NCBI GenBank assembly: GCA_019636285.1
Contig: JAHBXV010000005.1
Coordinates: forward strand, 62,001-126,000
Direction: 5' to 3'
DNA length: 64,000 nt
Origin: Planctomycetaceae bacterium
GTDB lineage: Bacteria > Planctomycetota > Planctomycetia > Planctomycetales > Planctomycetaceae
Numbering within the stretch: position 1 is the stretch's first letter; each line of letters begins with the position of its first letter. The notes below the pieces were generated by a model. That model saw only the letters and a list, made by a program, of their open reading frames with translations. It ran no database searches and was not told the DNA's origin. This document shows positions 8,960 through 18,006 of the stretch, piece after piece. A program made the translations under genes and the position numbers.

Positions 8960-8991
8960 CGGCCCCGAACTTCTCTGGAAGTCCGGGGCCG
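8960..8991. terminator. GC-rich hairpin between convergent genes, probable terminator
   Basis: CGGCCCCGAACTT (8960-8972) pairs with AAGTCCGGGGCCG (8979-8991) with one A-C mismatch and a six-base loop. It lies between the stop of the plus-strand lipoprotein gene and that of the minus-strand RND gene. There is no good T-tract on either side. Confidence 0.6.
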
Positions 8992-9022
8992 TTCTGCATT
9001 GGGAGAACCGGGAAATTCTGAA

Positions 9023-11227
9023 TTACGGCGAGGCGGCGCGAACGGCTTCGCCGGCGAGGAAGTGCGGCCGCGGCAATCGGTGAATTTCTGGCAGCGGTTC
9101 TTCGTCGACGGGCTCTTCGTCCGGAATCGCGACACGGGCAGGCCGACAAGCCAGGAGTGCCGGGAGAAAGACCAGTTCTCCCAGCAGCGAGGCCAGCATC
9201 TGGGCCGCCATCAGACAGCCGAAACGGGCGGTTGGCGAGAAGCTGCTCAGACACAAGGCCAACATGCCGACGCCAGAGATCAACGTGGAGTCGAGCATGG
9301 GCGTCCCGGCATGCTGGAGTGCTTCGCGGCAGGCATCCGCCGAGGAGACGCCGCGCTGATAGGCGGCGCGATAGTGCAGGAGGAAGTGGAACGTACAGTC
9401 GACCGAAATGCCCAGAGCGATGCTTCCGGTCATCATCATGCCAATGTCGACGGGCATTCCCAGGAAGCCCACGCCGCCGAAGACTAGCCAGATCGGGAGG
9501 ATGTTGGGAATCATCGCGATCAAACCGGCGACCAGCGAACGCAGGCTGATAATCATCACCAGCGAAATGGTCAGGCAGGCCGCCGTGAAGCTTTCCCAGA
9601 ATCCATCGAAGATCTCGACCTGGGCGCTCTTGAGTAGCGGAGCTACGCCGGTGAGCGTGACGGGCTCGTCGGCGAGCATCACCATCAGGTCGTCGTACAC
9701 CTTCGCGGGGTGGCAGACCTTGCGATCTTTAATACGGGCCGAGACCCGCCACAGGGAATGGTCGGCGGCCGTCAGGGCATCGTCCGAACTGTAGGATTGC
9801 GCCCGGGACAGCATCCGGCCCATGGCCAGCGGGCTATCGGGGAGTTCGTTAGGGAAGAAATCGGCCAGCGAGAACGCATGCCGCACACCTTCATGTTCTG
9901 CGACCTGGCGCTGGATGGCGCGGACCTTTTCCAGACGATCGACGAACGGAGTCTTCGCGTCGGGGAAGTTGACGAGGATTTCAATGGAATCGACGTTCGT
10001 CAGATTCTTTTCGATGGTTTGCAGATCGGCGAGAACGCGGCTGTTGCGGGGCAGGAACTCAACCGGATCGACATCGGATTTAAGCCGCGCGACACCAACC
10101 CCCATCACCAGGACACCCACCGCCCCGGCGGCCAGCAACGACCAGCGATAACGGCTGACTCCATTTCCCCAGGCCGCGAAGTCGATCCGATGGAAGCGGC
10201 TCGACGCCACCGTGCAATTGGGCCACAGCACGAGCAAACAGGGCGTCACTCCCAGGCCCACGAACATCGCCACGATCGAGCCCGCGGCGGCGGCATAGCC
10301 AAACTGGGCCACCGGCAGAATGCTGCTCACGTTCAGCGAGACCAGCCCCAGCACGGTCGTGATGGTCGAAAGCAGGCAGGGATAGAACGAGGCGCGGAAT
10401 GCGTGCGCCAACGGGTCGGCTGCTCCTTCCGAGACGGCATCCGAGTAATAGCTGACGACGTGGATCGCGATGGAGAGGGTGAAAATCATCACCATCACCG
10501 ACAACGAGCCGAGGATGAAGTTCATCTCGCCACCGGCCCAGTACAGCAGTGACTGCGTCAGCCAGATACTCCAGATCGTGCTGCCGAGTACCGACAGCGC
10601 CATTCCCCAGTGCCGGAACGAGTAGTACAGCAGGCCCAGGCTGATGAGCAGAGTCAGCCCGAAGAAGCGGCGATTGCCTTTCGCGCTGCCGAGGTGATCG
10701 AGTTCCGTGACGATCACCGGCGCGCCGGTCAGAGAGACTGTCTGATCGGGGTCGCAATAGGCGAGCACTTCACGAACGTCGGCGACAACGTCCATGCGAT
10801 GCTGGAGTCCTTCGGGCGACAGCGTGGCGACGACGCCGACGTGCTTTTCATCGGGAGAAACGAGCAATCCCGCCAGCCGACGCCGGGCTTCCTCCGGCGG
10901 GACACCCAGCGATTCCATCCGCTGCTGCATGCGGGCCGGCGTCCAGGCATGGCGGATGCCGTCCAGTCGATCGAGCCGTCCGGCGAGTGATTCCAGGAAC
11001 TGTTCCCGATGGTCGCTTTCGGGAACGCACAGGACGATGACTTCTTCGCCGCCAAAGTCCTGTTTGAAGAGTTCGTAGGTCTGCCGCACTCCGGTATCGC
11101 GCGGCAGCCACGTTTCAATATCGTTATTGGAGGGGATCGATTCGGCTTGCCAGAACAGAATGGGAGCCGTGGCGACCAGAGACCAGAGGATCACACGACT
11201 GTATCGACTGTAGAGCGCGGAAATCAT
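9023..11227 (-). CDS. RND-superfamily exporter (MMPL/SSD-like)
   Basis: The 734-residue inner-membrane protein has the duplicated RND layout. Helix 1 (about residues 10-28) is followed by a large periplasmic loop to ~195, five helices to ~365, helix 7 (GAVGVLVMGVGVA, ~380), a second loop (~400-560) and five C-terminal helices (SLVMIISLRSLVAGLIAMI onward). It is shorter than AcrB-type pumps, has no visible periplasmic adaptor partner, and matches the MMPL/hopanoid- or lipid-exporter branch used widely in planctomycetes. Transport of lipids or other hydrophobic molecules driven by the proton gradient is the family expectation; the substrate is unknown. The ATG at 11227 is preceded by GGGGA about ten bases away. 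The gene is monocistronic. Confidence 0.88.
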   Translation of the reverse strand: MISALYSRYSRVILWSLVATAPILFWQAESIPSNNDIETWLPRDTGVRQTYELFKQDFGGEEVIVLCVPESDHREQFLESLAGRLDRLDGIRHAWTPARMQQRMESLGVPPEEARRRLAGLLVSPDEKHVGVVATLSPEGLQHRMDVVADVREVLAYCDPDQTVSLTGAPVIVTELDHLGSAKGNRRFFGLTLLISLGLLYYSFRHWGMALSVLGSTIWSIWLTQSLLYWAGGEMNFILGSLSVMVMIFTLSIAIHVVSYYSDAVSEGAADPLAHAFRASFYPCLLSTITTVLGLVSLNVSSILPVAQFGYAAAAGSIVAMFVGLGVTPCLLVLWPNCTVASSRFHRIDFAAWGNGVSRYRWSLLAAGAVGVLVMGVGVARLKSDVDPVEFLPRNSRVLADLQTIEKNLTNVDSIEILVNFPDAKTPFVDRLEKVRAIQRQVAEHEGVRHAFSLADFFPNELPDSPLAMGRMLSRAQSYSSDDALTAADHSLWRVSARIKDRKVCHPAKVYDDLMVMLADEPVTLTGVAPLLKSAQVEIFDGFWESFTAACLTISLVMIISLRSLVAGLIAMIPNILPIWLVFGGVGFLGMPVDIGMMMTGSIALGISVDCTFHFLLHYRAAYQRGVSSADACREALQHAGTPMLDSTLISGVGMLALCLSSFSPTARFGCLMAAQMLASLLGELVFLPALLACRPARVAIPDEEPVDEEPLPEIHRLPRPHFLAGEAVRAASP

Positions 11228-11758
11228 AGGTCGCGAATCCCCGAAGCGGCGTCTGGTCGAGCGGGTGCGGTCTCAGGCTCGGCGGTGCTGGCTGGCGCGG
11301 GGGTGGCACATCCGCGCGGACCTCCGGTCGGGCAGGTTTCGCGGGGCGGACGCGAAGCCTGTCTGGCTCTTCGACAGAAGGGGTCGGGCGTTTTCCCCGA
11401 TAGCCGCCAAAGTGTTTCGTCCAGCTTTCACGGGGAACTGGTCGGAATTCGCGACCATCCGGCTGTCTCCGCCGCAGGGGGGAACAAAGTCCCGACGGCG
11501 TTGACCTTTCGGACGAAGCCGAACAAACCAGCGATTCCGGTCAGCGAAACTCGGAGTGATGCCAGACTTCGTGAGCCATCTCACCTGCACGGTGAGAGTC
11601 CTTCACAATCGTTCAGCAAGCATGCGAATCGGGATGGCAATCCTGACAGCTCCTTCGGATGATGGGTTTGCAGCGGAGGACCGTGGCCGCGACGGGATCG
11701 AAATCCGTTCACTCCGTCGTGTCGAGCGAGAACCGGACCAGATAGACGAGGGTCTTTC
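11228..11758. other. Divergent intergenic region, no gene seen
   Basis: About 530 bases separate the RND gene (minus) from the cytochrome/CRTAC1 block (plus). Open frames on both strands here lack ribosome sites and recognisable content. Promoters for both units should be present. No repeat comparable to the others in the window was found. Confidence 0.45.
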
Positions 11759-13600
11759 ATGATCGGGCAAAGTTTGCCGGGCCGACGTACTGGAAGCGCG
11801 GCACGACGAGACAGAGCGTGTCACTTGGTGCGCGGCATCATGCTGGGGGTTCTTGCGGGGCTGCCAATCGGACTATTTGCCGAAGAGCCACATCGCAGCC
11901 CGGTGGCCGTAGCTGTTCGACCGGGAACGACCGAGGCGTTGACAGCCAACTCCACCGCCGGCAGCGTGAGCTGGATCGACTGGTCGTCCGGAAAAATTAT
12001 TCAGGAGTTGACTGTCGGAAGTCGTCCCTGGGACGTGAAGTGGCTCAACGCCAACCGGGCGATTGTCGCCCTGGCCGACGCCGATCAAGTGGCTCTTCTG
12101 ATCTGGCCAGATTCGAAGGGCCAGATCCAACGGAAGATCATCGACATTGGCGATGAGCCCTCGGCCCTCGCGATCGGCCCACGCGAAGGAATCGCCTACG
12201 TCGCGCTGACCGGGACCGATGAAGTTATCGAACTCGACACGGGAACCGGGAACGTCTTGAGACGTTTTGCGACCGGCGGACTGCCGCGCAGCGTCGCGAT
12301 CTCACCCAATGGCAACTGGCTGATCACCTGTTCGAACGTCCCCGGTGAAGTGACCGTCCACGACCTTGCGACCGGAGAGCTGCTCAGCCGCCGCAAGATT
12401 TTCGACGATGGATTCAACCTGGGTCATCCCGCCATCACGGCCGATTCCAGCAAGTTGATTCTCCCGCACATCGTCAATCGGGGCTTCGCGGTCACTCGGG
12501 GCAACATCGAAATCGGCTGGGTGCTCGACAATCGCGTGACGCGGCTGCCGCTGCCTGCTGGCGAAAAGGCCGATCAACAGCAGATGGGACTCGACATTCG
12601 TCACGATGCCGTCGGAGACGTTCATCAGGCTCTGTTGAACTCCGACGAAACCCAACTGGTGGTTTCGGCCTCGGGGACGCATGAACTGCTCGTTCTGCGG
12701 TTTCAGGACATTCCCTGGCCCCCCGGAGATTCGGGAGATTTTGCCCCGAAGGAACTTCGCAACGCGCCCGACCGTTATCGGCGGATCAAGCTCGGCGGGC
12801 GACCGCTGGGAATTGCGTGGGAGTCTCCCACATCGCTGTTGGTGGCGAATGGCCATCGCGATTCCATCCAGGTTGTCGACTTGACGAACGACACAGTTGC
12901 AAGAGAAATCGCCCTTGGCGGACCGGCGACACCATCGCCCGCGCGCCTGGGAGAAATGGTGTTCACCGACGCCGACTGGTCGCTGCATAGCTGGTATAGC
13001 TGCCAGACGTGTCACCCGAGCGGCGGAACGGCGGGACAGATCTTCGACACTCGGAATGACGGCGGCTATGGGCTTCCCAAGCTCATCCCGCCGCTGACCG
13101 GAGTCGCGCAAACCGGCCCCTGGACGTGGCATGGCTGGCAGAAAGACCTGACCGCTGCCATGAAAGTCTCTCTCGAAGAAAGCATGTCGACCACGCGGAA
13201 GATTACCGACCACGAGGCGGAAGTTCTGGTCGCCTACCTCGAGACACTCAAGCCTCCGGTCAGCCCGCATCGTCAGCAGGATGGATCACTCACGCCGCTG
13301 GCGGAAGCCGGCCGCGAACTGTTCGTGGGCAAGGCCGCCTGCGCGGACTGCCATGCCGGAGACACCTTCACGACCGACGATGTCTTTCGCGTCGGCCTGG
13401 AAGGCCCTCGCGACCGCTACAAGGGCTACAACCCGCCGTCGCTGCGCGGCTTGCATGCCCGTCGCAGGTTCCTACACGACGGCCGTGCCCGTTCGGTGGA
13501 AGAAGTTCTTCGCGAGTGGCACAAGCCGGAAGAGTTGAACGGCGCGGCCCTCACCGATGACGAGCGGGAGGCGTTGGTTGCTTATCTCAAGTCGCTGTAG
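11759..13600 (+). CDS. Secreted beta-propeller protein with C-terminal di-heme cytochrome c peroxidase/MauG-like domain
   Basis: The 613-residue product starts at an ATG preceded by GAGGG seven bases away. A signal peptide ends near residue 41 (IMLGVLAGLPIGLFAEEP). Residues ~45-390 are YVTN/lactonase-type beta-propeller repeats (VAVRPGTTEALTANSTAGSVS; RSVAISPNGNWLITC). The C-terminal part has two c-type heme sites, CQTCH at 415-419 and CADCH at 528-532, plus the block NPPSLRGLHARRRFLHDG that is typical of bacterial di-heme peroxidase/MauG enzymes. It would act in the periplasm, probably in electron transfer or heme-based oxidation. It heads a co-directional run of cytochrome and CRTAC1/UnbV genes. 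The substrate is unknown. Confidence 0.86.
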   Translation: MIGQSLPGRRTGSAARRDRACHLVRGIMLGVLAGLPIGLFAEEPHRSPVAVAVRPGTTEALTANSTAGSVSWIDWSSGKIIQELTVGSRPWDVKWLNANRAIVALADADQVALLIWPDSKGQIQRKIIDIGDEPSALAIGPREGIAYVALTGTDEVIELDTGTGNVLRRFATGGLPRSVAISPNGNWLITCSNVPGEVTVHDLATGELLSRRKIFDDGFNLGHPAITADSSKLILPHIVNRGFAVTRGNIEIGWVLDNRVTRLPLPAGEKADQQQMGLDIRHDAVGDVHQALLNSDETQLVVSASGTHELLVLRFQDIPWPPGDSGDFAPKELRNAPDRYRRIKLGGRPLGIAWESPTSLLVANGHRDSIQVVDLTNDTVAREIALGGPATPSPARLGEMVFTDADWSLHSWYSCQTCHPSGGTAGQIFDTRNDGGYGLPKLIPPLTGVAQTGPWTWHGWQKDLTAAMKVSLEESMSTTRKITDHEAEVLVAYLETLKPPVSPHRQQDGSLTPLAEAGRELFVGKAACADCHAGDTFTTDDVFRVGLEGPRDRYKGYNPPSLRGLHARRRFLHDGRARSVEEVLREWHKPEELNGAALTDDEREALVAYLKSL

Positions 13601-13731
13601 CGAAGCGTTCAAAGCGTCCTGGGCAGGGTATTTCGCTGAGATCCGTGAAGTCCTCGCAGCGTTTTTCCGCATTACCGGTTTCCGACTCGTGACTCCGTCG
13701 AACTCTCGTTTCGTCAGCAAAGACATGCTCC

Positions 13732-16700
13732 ATGAATCGCCTCTCGACTGCCGTGGCGGCGGTGACTATCGCCATTCTTCTCGCGGGCGTCGGCGTCATG
13801 TTCTGGACGGCAAGGCCGCAACCCGACGCTCCGGAAGTCAAGTTCACGGAAGAGGACACACGACGACTGTTCACGGCCCGCGACAAGGCTTTGGCGAACC
13901 TGGAGAATGAAGCCTTCGCACCCGCCCTGGAGTACTGCCGCGAACTGACGACGGCGTTTCCGGATGATCCGTTCGGATGGTGCAACGGAGCCATTGCCCG
14001 TCACCTGGCCTTGATGGCCGGAAACCCCGAAGACTGCCGCGCGGGTCAGCCGAAACGGATGGAGTTCGACGAGGCGATCGCGGAATGGCGGCGCGTGGCA
14101 CCAAAAGCCGCAGGGCCGCATCTGCTGCTTGCTCGGGTCATGGAATACGGCGGCGACTCCCGCGCGGCCTTGTTCGAAGTGAACGAGGGGTTGCAAGCAT
14201 CGCCCGACAATCTCCCCCTCTGGATGGAAAAAGCGTCCATCGCGGGAGCGACCGGCGACGCGGCACTCGAGGAAGCCCGCATCAACGCTCTCGAAGAGGC
14301 ATTCCGCATCGATCCCGAGAATCTGTCGCTCTTGACCGAGCTTCTGCCCGCGCTGGCCCAGGCCAAGCGACCGTCGTTCGTGGAAGCCGTCACGCGGGCG
14401 CGAGAACTCCTCAAACCGTTCGCGGAAAGCCTTCAGGTTCATCATCGCATCGATGTTCAAGATCGACTGGCGCAGGCAGCAACTGCGGCCGCGAATGAAG
14501 AATGGCCGAAGGCCCGAGTCTTGGTGCTCCCCGTCTGTAATGTTCTGCGCCCGGAACCGCTGGTGCAGGCCGATCAGCGCCGCCTGCGGCCCAACGCGCT
14601 AGAGTTCGTGACGTTCGACCTGCTCCCCGAGTCGCTCGAAGAGCTACCCCCGTTGCCCGTGCCGGCGCCAATTGCCGTCACCTTCGATAAAACCGCCGCT
14701 CCGTTCGAAGGAGTCGAGAATCTTCGCGACTGGGTTGTCCGGGACGTGAACCTTGATGGCCAGCCCGATGTGCTGGCGCTCACCGCCGAGGGGCTCCAAA
14801 CCATCACGGCGACGGCGGAGAAAACTTGGCAAGCCAATCCGGTCGTCGCTGTTGACGGAGATTTCTCCAGCATTCTCTCTGCCGACCTGGACGACGACGT
14901 TCAGGCCATTGAGGGAGCGGTTGCGGCGGAGCGGCCTCCGGGACGATGCCACGAAGCCGATAGCGATGCAATTCTGTTCGGACCGGCGGGGCTGCTCTTG
15001 GTCGCGAACAATTTTCGTGGTGGTCAACTCGCGTGGGAGGCGAAGCCAGCAGCCTTCATCGATCGCGAAGCCAGTCCGGTGACGGCTGCCGCACTGGTTG
15101 ATCTCGATCACGACGGCGATTTAGATGTCGCTGCGGTTTCTGAAAACGGGCTGGAGCTTTGGTCGAACCGGGGAAACCTCGAATTTGTATCGATTGTTGA
15201 CCGGGCTGCGCTCCCTCCCGCTGACTGGACGATCGGCGGGCTGCAAGTGGTCGACTGGGATCGCGACCTTGATCTGGACCTGATCCTTTTCGGACCTCAG
15301 GGATTGGGTCTGCTGGAAAACGTCCGACATGGGCGGTTTCGCTTTCGACAGCTTGACAACCTGCCCATCGAGCCGGGGCCTATCCGGGCGTGTATCGTTG
15401 CCGAGTTGAACGGCGATGCTTCGTGGGACTTGTTGATCGCCACGGAAGAACGATCCCATGTCGTACTGACGGGAACCACGGCACCTGGCTCGGTCGTGTT
15501 CCGCGAAGCCATCGCCGCGCCGGCTGCTGCGAACCGGTTTCTGACGTTGGACTACGACAACGACGGCTGGGTCGATGTGTTGTGCGAGACGCCGAAAGGC
15601 TGGTCCGTCTGGCGAGGACTGGGGACGGGGCACTTCGAAGCCGGTTCCGTCCTCATGGCCGAGGATGTTGGCCAACCGCTGCTGGTCGACCTTGATGGAG
15701 ACAACGATCTCGACGTCCTGTTGGCGGGAGATGGTCAATCGACTCTTCGCGTGAACAACGGCGGCAGCGCGAACGACGTCATTGAGATTGCCCTGCGGGC
15801 GCAGCAGATTGTCGGCAATCAGCAGTCGGCGAGCGGTCGCGTGAATCATTTGGGGATTGGATCGCTCGTCGAACTGAAGGCGGGAGGGCTGTACCAGGCA
15901 CAACTTGTCAGTGGGCCGACGGTCCGGTTCGGCGTGGGAAAACGAACGGCCGACGCAGCGCGGGTTGTCTGGACGAATGGGATTCCCCGCAACCTGCTCT
16001 CGCCGACTCCCAATGAACTGATCTGCGAAGAGCAGACGCTCAAGGGGTCTTGTCCTTATTTGTATACCTGGAACGGCAATCAATTTGTCTTCTGCACCGA
16101 CCTGTTGTGGGCGGCTCCGCTGGGGCTGAAGTTCGCGGAAGACTTTGTCGCACCGTGGCGGAACTGGGAGCATCTGAAGATTGACGGACGGCACGTGCAA
16201 GCGGTCGATGGCGAGTATCGCCTGCGCGTGACGGAAGAACTGTGGGAAGCCGCTTACTTCGATCAGATCGAACTGACCGTGGTCGACCATCCGACTGGAA
16301 CGGTGATTGAAACCAACGAAAAGGTGGGACCAGCCGAACTTGCCGCGCCCCGGCTGCATGTCTACCGCGACGCCAAAAAGCCGATTTCCGCGACGACGAA
16401 AGATGGTCGCGACGTTCTGGCAGAAGTTCTGCAAGCAGACGATGTCTACGCGAGACCCTGGACGATGAAGTTCCGGCAGGGACTGACGGACGAGCATTGG
16501 CTGGAACTCGCTTTTCTCCCTGTAGGCGAAACGAAGTCGCTCAAGTTACTGCTGACGGGCTGGGTCTATCCGAGCGATACGTCGATCAATGTCGCGCTTT
16601 CACAGAATCCGGACCTGCCCTCTCCTGAACCGCCATCACTCTGGATTCCCGCGGCTGACGGAACGTGGGAGAACCGCGTACCGTTTCTCGGGTTCCCGGG

Positions 16701-17319
16701 AGGCAAAACCAAGACGATCGTGGTCGATGTCAGCGACGTTGTTTCGCGCGAGGATCCGCGACTGCGGATTCGCTCGACCATGCAGTTTGCCTGGGATGCG
16801 GCTGCCCTCCTCGTTGATGAAGAGCCCATCGAAGTTCGCGAAGTGGTAGCACCCCTGAAAGTCGCCAACCTGAGGTATCGCGGCGTCTCGGCTCGCGACC
16901 AGCATCCGCAATACGGCCCCGAGCGGCCCAATTACTCGCGGGTGCTGACGGGCGATCATTGGCCACCCATGACGGGGCCGTTCACCGAATACGGAGATGC
17001 GCTGGATCTGCTCGCCGAGCACGATGATCGCCTGGTGATGATGGCAGCCGGGGACGAGTTGGAACTGGTCTTCACTGCTCCACCCCCACCGCCGGACGGT
17101 TGGACACGCGACTTTGTTCTCAAAAGCGTGGGTTGGGACAAAGACGCCGACATGAACACGGTTTACGGCGAAGGTTCGCTGCCGGTTCCGTGGTCGGCCA
17201 TGGAGATTGGCGAACCCGAGCAGCGGTTCTCCGAACCGGAACGGTCGTATCGGTCGGATCGACTGACGCGGTTCCCCGTGCGGGCGAGATTCTGGAATGC
17301 GTTGGCGCGGGAACAGTAG
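13732..17319 (+). CDS. Large extracytoplasmic TPR / FG-GAP / UnbV-like protein
   Basis: The 1195-residue product has an N-terminal membrane anchor or uncleaved signal (VAAVTIAILLAGVGVMFW). TPR-like helical repeats occupy about residues 45-260. From ~310 to ~700 come FG-GAP/VCBS-like repeats with calcium-binding-type Asp loops (DVNLDGQPDVLAL, DLDHDGDLDVAAV, DYDNDGWVDVLC, DLDGDNDLDVLLAG). An UnbV/ASPIC-like segment follows (GSLVELKAGGLYQAQLVSG... RFGVGKRTADAARVVW). The C-terminal ~430 residues (from CPYLYTWNGNQFVF) are a conserved-looking region I cannot name. It therefore resembles an enlarged CRTAC1 protein and sits two genes before a five-heme cytochrome and three before a canonical CRTAC1/UnbV protein. 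It is probably an envelope-bound binding or scaffold protein. The ribosome site is weak. Confidence 0.82.
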   Translation: MNRLSTAVAAVTIAILLAGVGVMFWTARPQPDAPEVKFTEEDTRRLFTARDKALANLENEAFAPALEYCRELTTAFPDDPFGWCNGAIARHLALMAGNPEDCRAGQPKRMEFDEAIAEWRRVAPKAAGPHLLLARVMEYGGDSRAALFEVNEGLQASPDNLPLWMEKASIAGATGDAALEEARINALEEAFRIDPENLSLLTELLPALAQAKRPSFVEAVTRARELLKPFAESLQVHHRIDVQDRLAQAATAAANEEWPKARVLVLPVCNVLRPEPLVQADQRRLRPNALEFVTFDLLPESLEELPPLPVPAPIAVTFDKTAAPFEGVENLRDWVVRDVNLDGQPDVLALTAEGLQTITATAEKTWQANPVVAVDGDFSSILSADLDDDVQAIEGAVAAERPPGRCHEADSDAILFGPAGLLLVANNFRGGQLAWEAKPAAFIDREASPVTAAALVDLDHDGDLDVAAVSENGLELWSNRGNLEFVSIVDRAALPPADWTIGGLQVVDWDRDLDLDLILFGPQGLGLLENVRHGRFRFRQLDNLPIEPGPIRACIVAELNGDASWDLLIATEERSHVVLTGTTAPGSVVFREAIAAPAAANRFLTLDYDNDGWVDVLCETPKGWSVWRGLGTGHFEAGSVLMAEDVGQPLLVDLDGDNDLDVLLAGDGQSTLRVNNGGSANDVIEIALRAQQIVGNQQSASGRVNHLGIGSLVELKAGGLYQAQLVSGPTVRFGVGKRTADAARVVWTNGIPRNLLSPTPNELICEEQTLKGSCPYLYTWNGNQFVFCTDLLWAAPLGLKFAEDFVAPWRNWEHLKIDGRHVQAVDGEYRLRVTEELWEAAYFDQIELTVVDHPTGTVIETNEKVGPAELAAPRLHVYRDAKKPISATTKDGRDVLAEVLQADDVYARPWTMKFRQGLTDEHWLELAFLPVGETKSLKLLLTGWVYPSDTSINVALSQNPDLPSPEPPSLWIPAADGTWENRVPFLGFPGGKTKTIVVDVSDVVSREDPRLRIRSTMQFAWDAAALLVDEEPIEVREVVAPLKVANLRYRGVSARDQHPQYGPERPNYSRVLTGDHWPPMTGPFTEYGDALDLLAEHDDRLVMMAAGDELELVFTAPPPPPDGWTRDFVLKSVGWDKDADMNTVYGEGSLPVPWSAMEIGEPEQRFSEPERSYRSDRLTRFPVRARFWNALAREQ

Positions 17320-17421
17320 GTGGCGGAAAGCCGAGAGCGGAAAGCTGAGAGCCAGCAAAGAATTGCTTGGATATCTTTCTGGCTCGCAGCTTTTTGGCTT
17401 TCCGCTTTCCGCTCTTCCACC
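17320..17421. repeat. Dispersed palindromic element, family GCGGAAAGC (copy 1)
   Basis: Directly after the stop codon at 17317-17319 the DNA forms a long imperfect inverted repeat: GGTGG...GCGGAAAGC...GAGAGCCAG on the left and CTGGCTCGCAGC...TTCCGCTTTCCGCTC...CCACC on the right. The stretch around 17335-17364 (GAGCGGAAAGC, GAGAGCCAG, CAAAGAAT) recurs with few changes at 46841-46870. Confidence 0.75.
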
Positions 17422-17481
17422 GTATTGACGTTCGGGAAACCGGAAGTCTAGACTTCTTAGTATCTCGTTGATTTCCCGCCC

Positions 17482-17910
17482 ATGAGTGTCGCCGTGTTGT
17501 CCGCACTGACTCGCCGCTGGCTTGTTCAGGCAGCCCGCCTGCCGGCGGCGATGCTGTTGGCTGTCGGTTTGAGCGCCTCGGTCGCAGAGGCCACCTGCGG
17601 CGACTATCTCATCAGCCACGACGATTCAACGGCCACTCACGAGATGTCCCCCAGCGGTTCTTCAGAATCGCTTCCCGGCGTTCCACGCTGTTCGGGACCG
17701 TTTTGTTCGCGTGGACCGTTCGAGCCGATTCCCGCTGATCCCGTTCACCTCGAAGTCGAAGTTGGACGTTTCGCGCAGCTTTCGTCCCCGCGCGATGACG
17801 TGGCGCTGACTTCCCAGGATCGACTGTGCCATCCCAACGGATTGCCGGTCCCGTTCACAATCGCCGACCGTCTCGATCGTCCACCTCGCCTGCACGCCTG
17901 GATTGCCTGA
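17482..17910 (+). CDS. Small secreted protein of unknown function in the cytochrome/CRTAC1 block
   Basis: The 142-residue product has a twin-Arg-containing, hydrophobic N-terminus (LTRRWLVQAARLPAAMLLAVGLSASVAEA) that looks like a signal peptide cut near residue 37. The mature part carries four cysteines, including a CSGPFCSRGPFEPIP motif, and otherwise is Pro/Ser/Asp-rich with no fold I recognise. It lies between the TPR/FG-GAP gene and the five-heme cytochrome on the same strand, 96 bases before the cytochrome's start, so a shared transcript is plausible. Whether it assists heme proteins is speculation. No strong ribosome site is seen. Confidence 0.6.
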   Translation: MSVAVLSALTRRWLVQAARLPAAMLLAVGLSASVAEATCGDYLISHDDSTATHEMSPSGSSESLPGVPRCSGPFCSRGPFEPIPADPVHLEVEVGRFAQLSSPRDDVALTSQDRLCHPNGLPVPFTIADRLDRPPRLHAWIA

Positions 17911-18006
17911 CGCGGTTGTCGTCTGCCGCGACGCTTTTCGCGGCTTCCCGTGCATTCCCGTGTATGCGTTTTGGCCACCCCGTCCAGTGGCCGAGGTGAG
18001 ACGTCC

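Noticed and set aside
9710-10552. Plus-strand frame inside the RND exporter gene
   Set aside because: The translation is His/Arg/Gln-rich noise, while the minus strand gives a complete RND protein.
12302-16497. Long antisense frames inside the di-heme propeller and TPR/FG-GAP genes (12302-13270 and 15121-16497)
   Set aside because: They oppose genes with clear heme motifs and Asp-loop repeats. High GC content makes such open antisense frames common.
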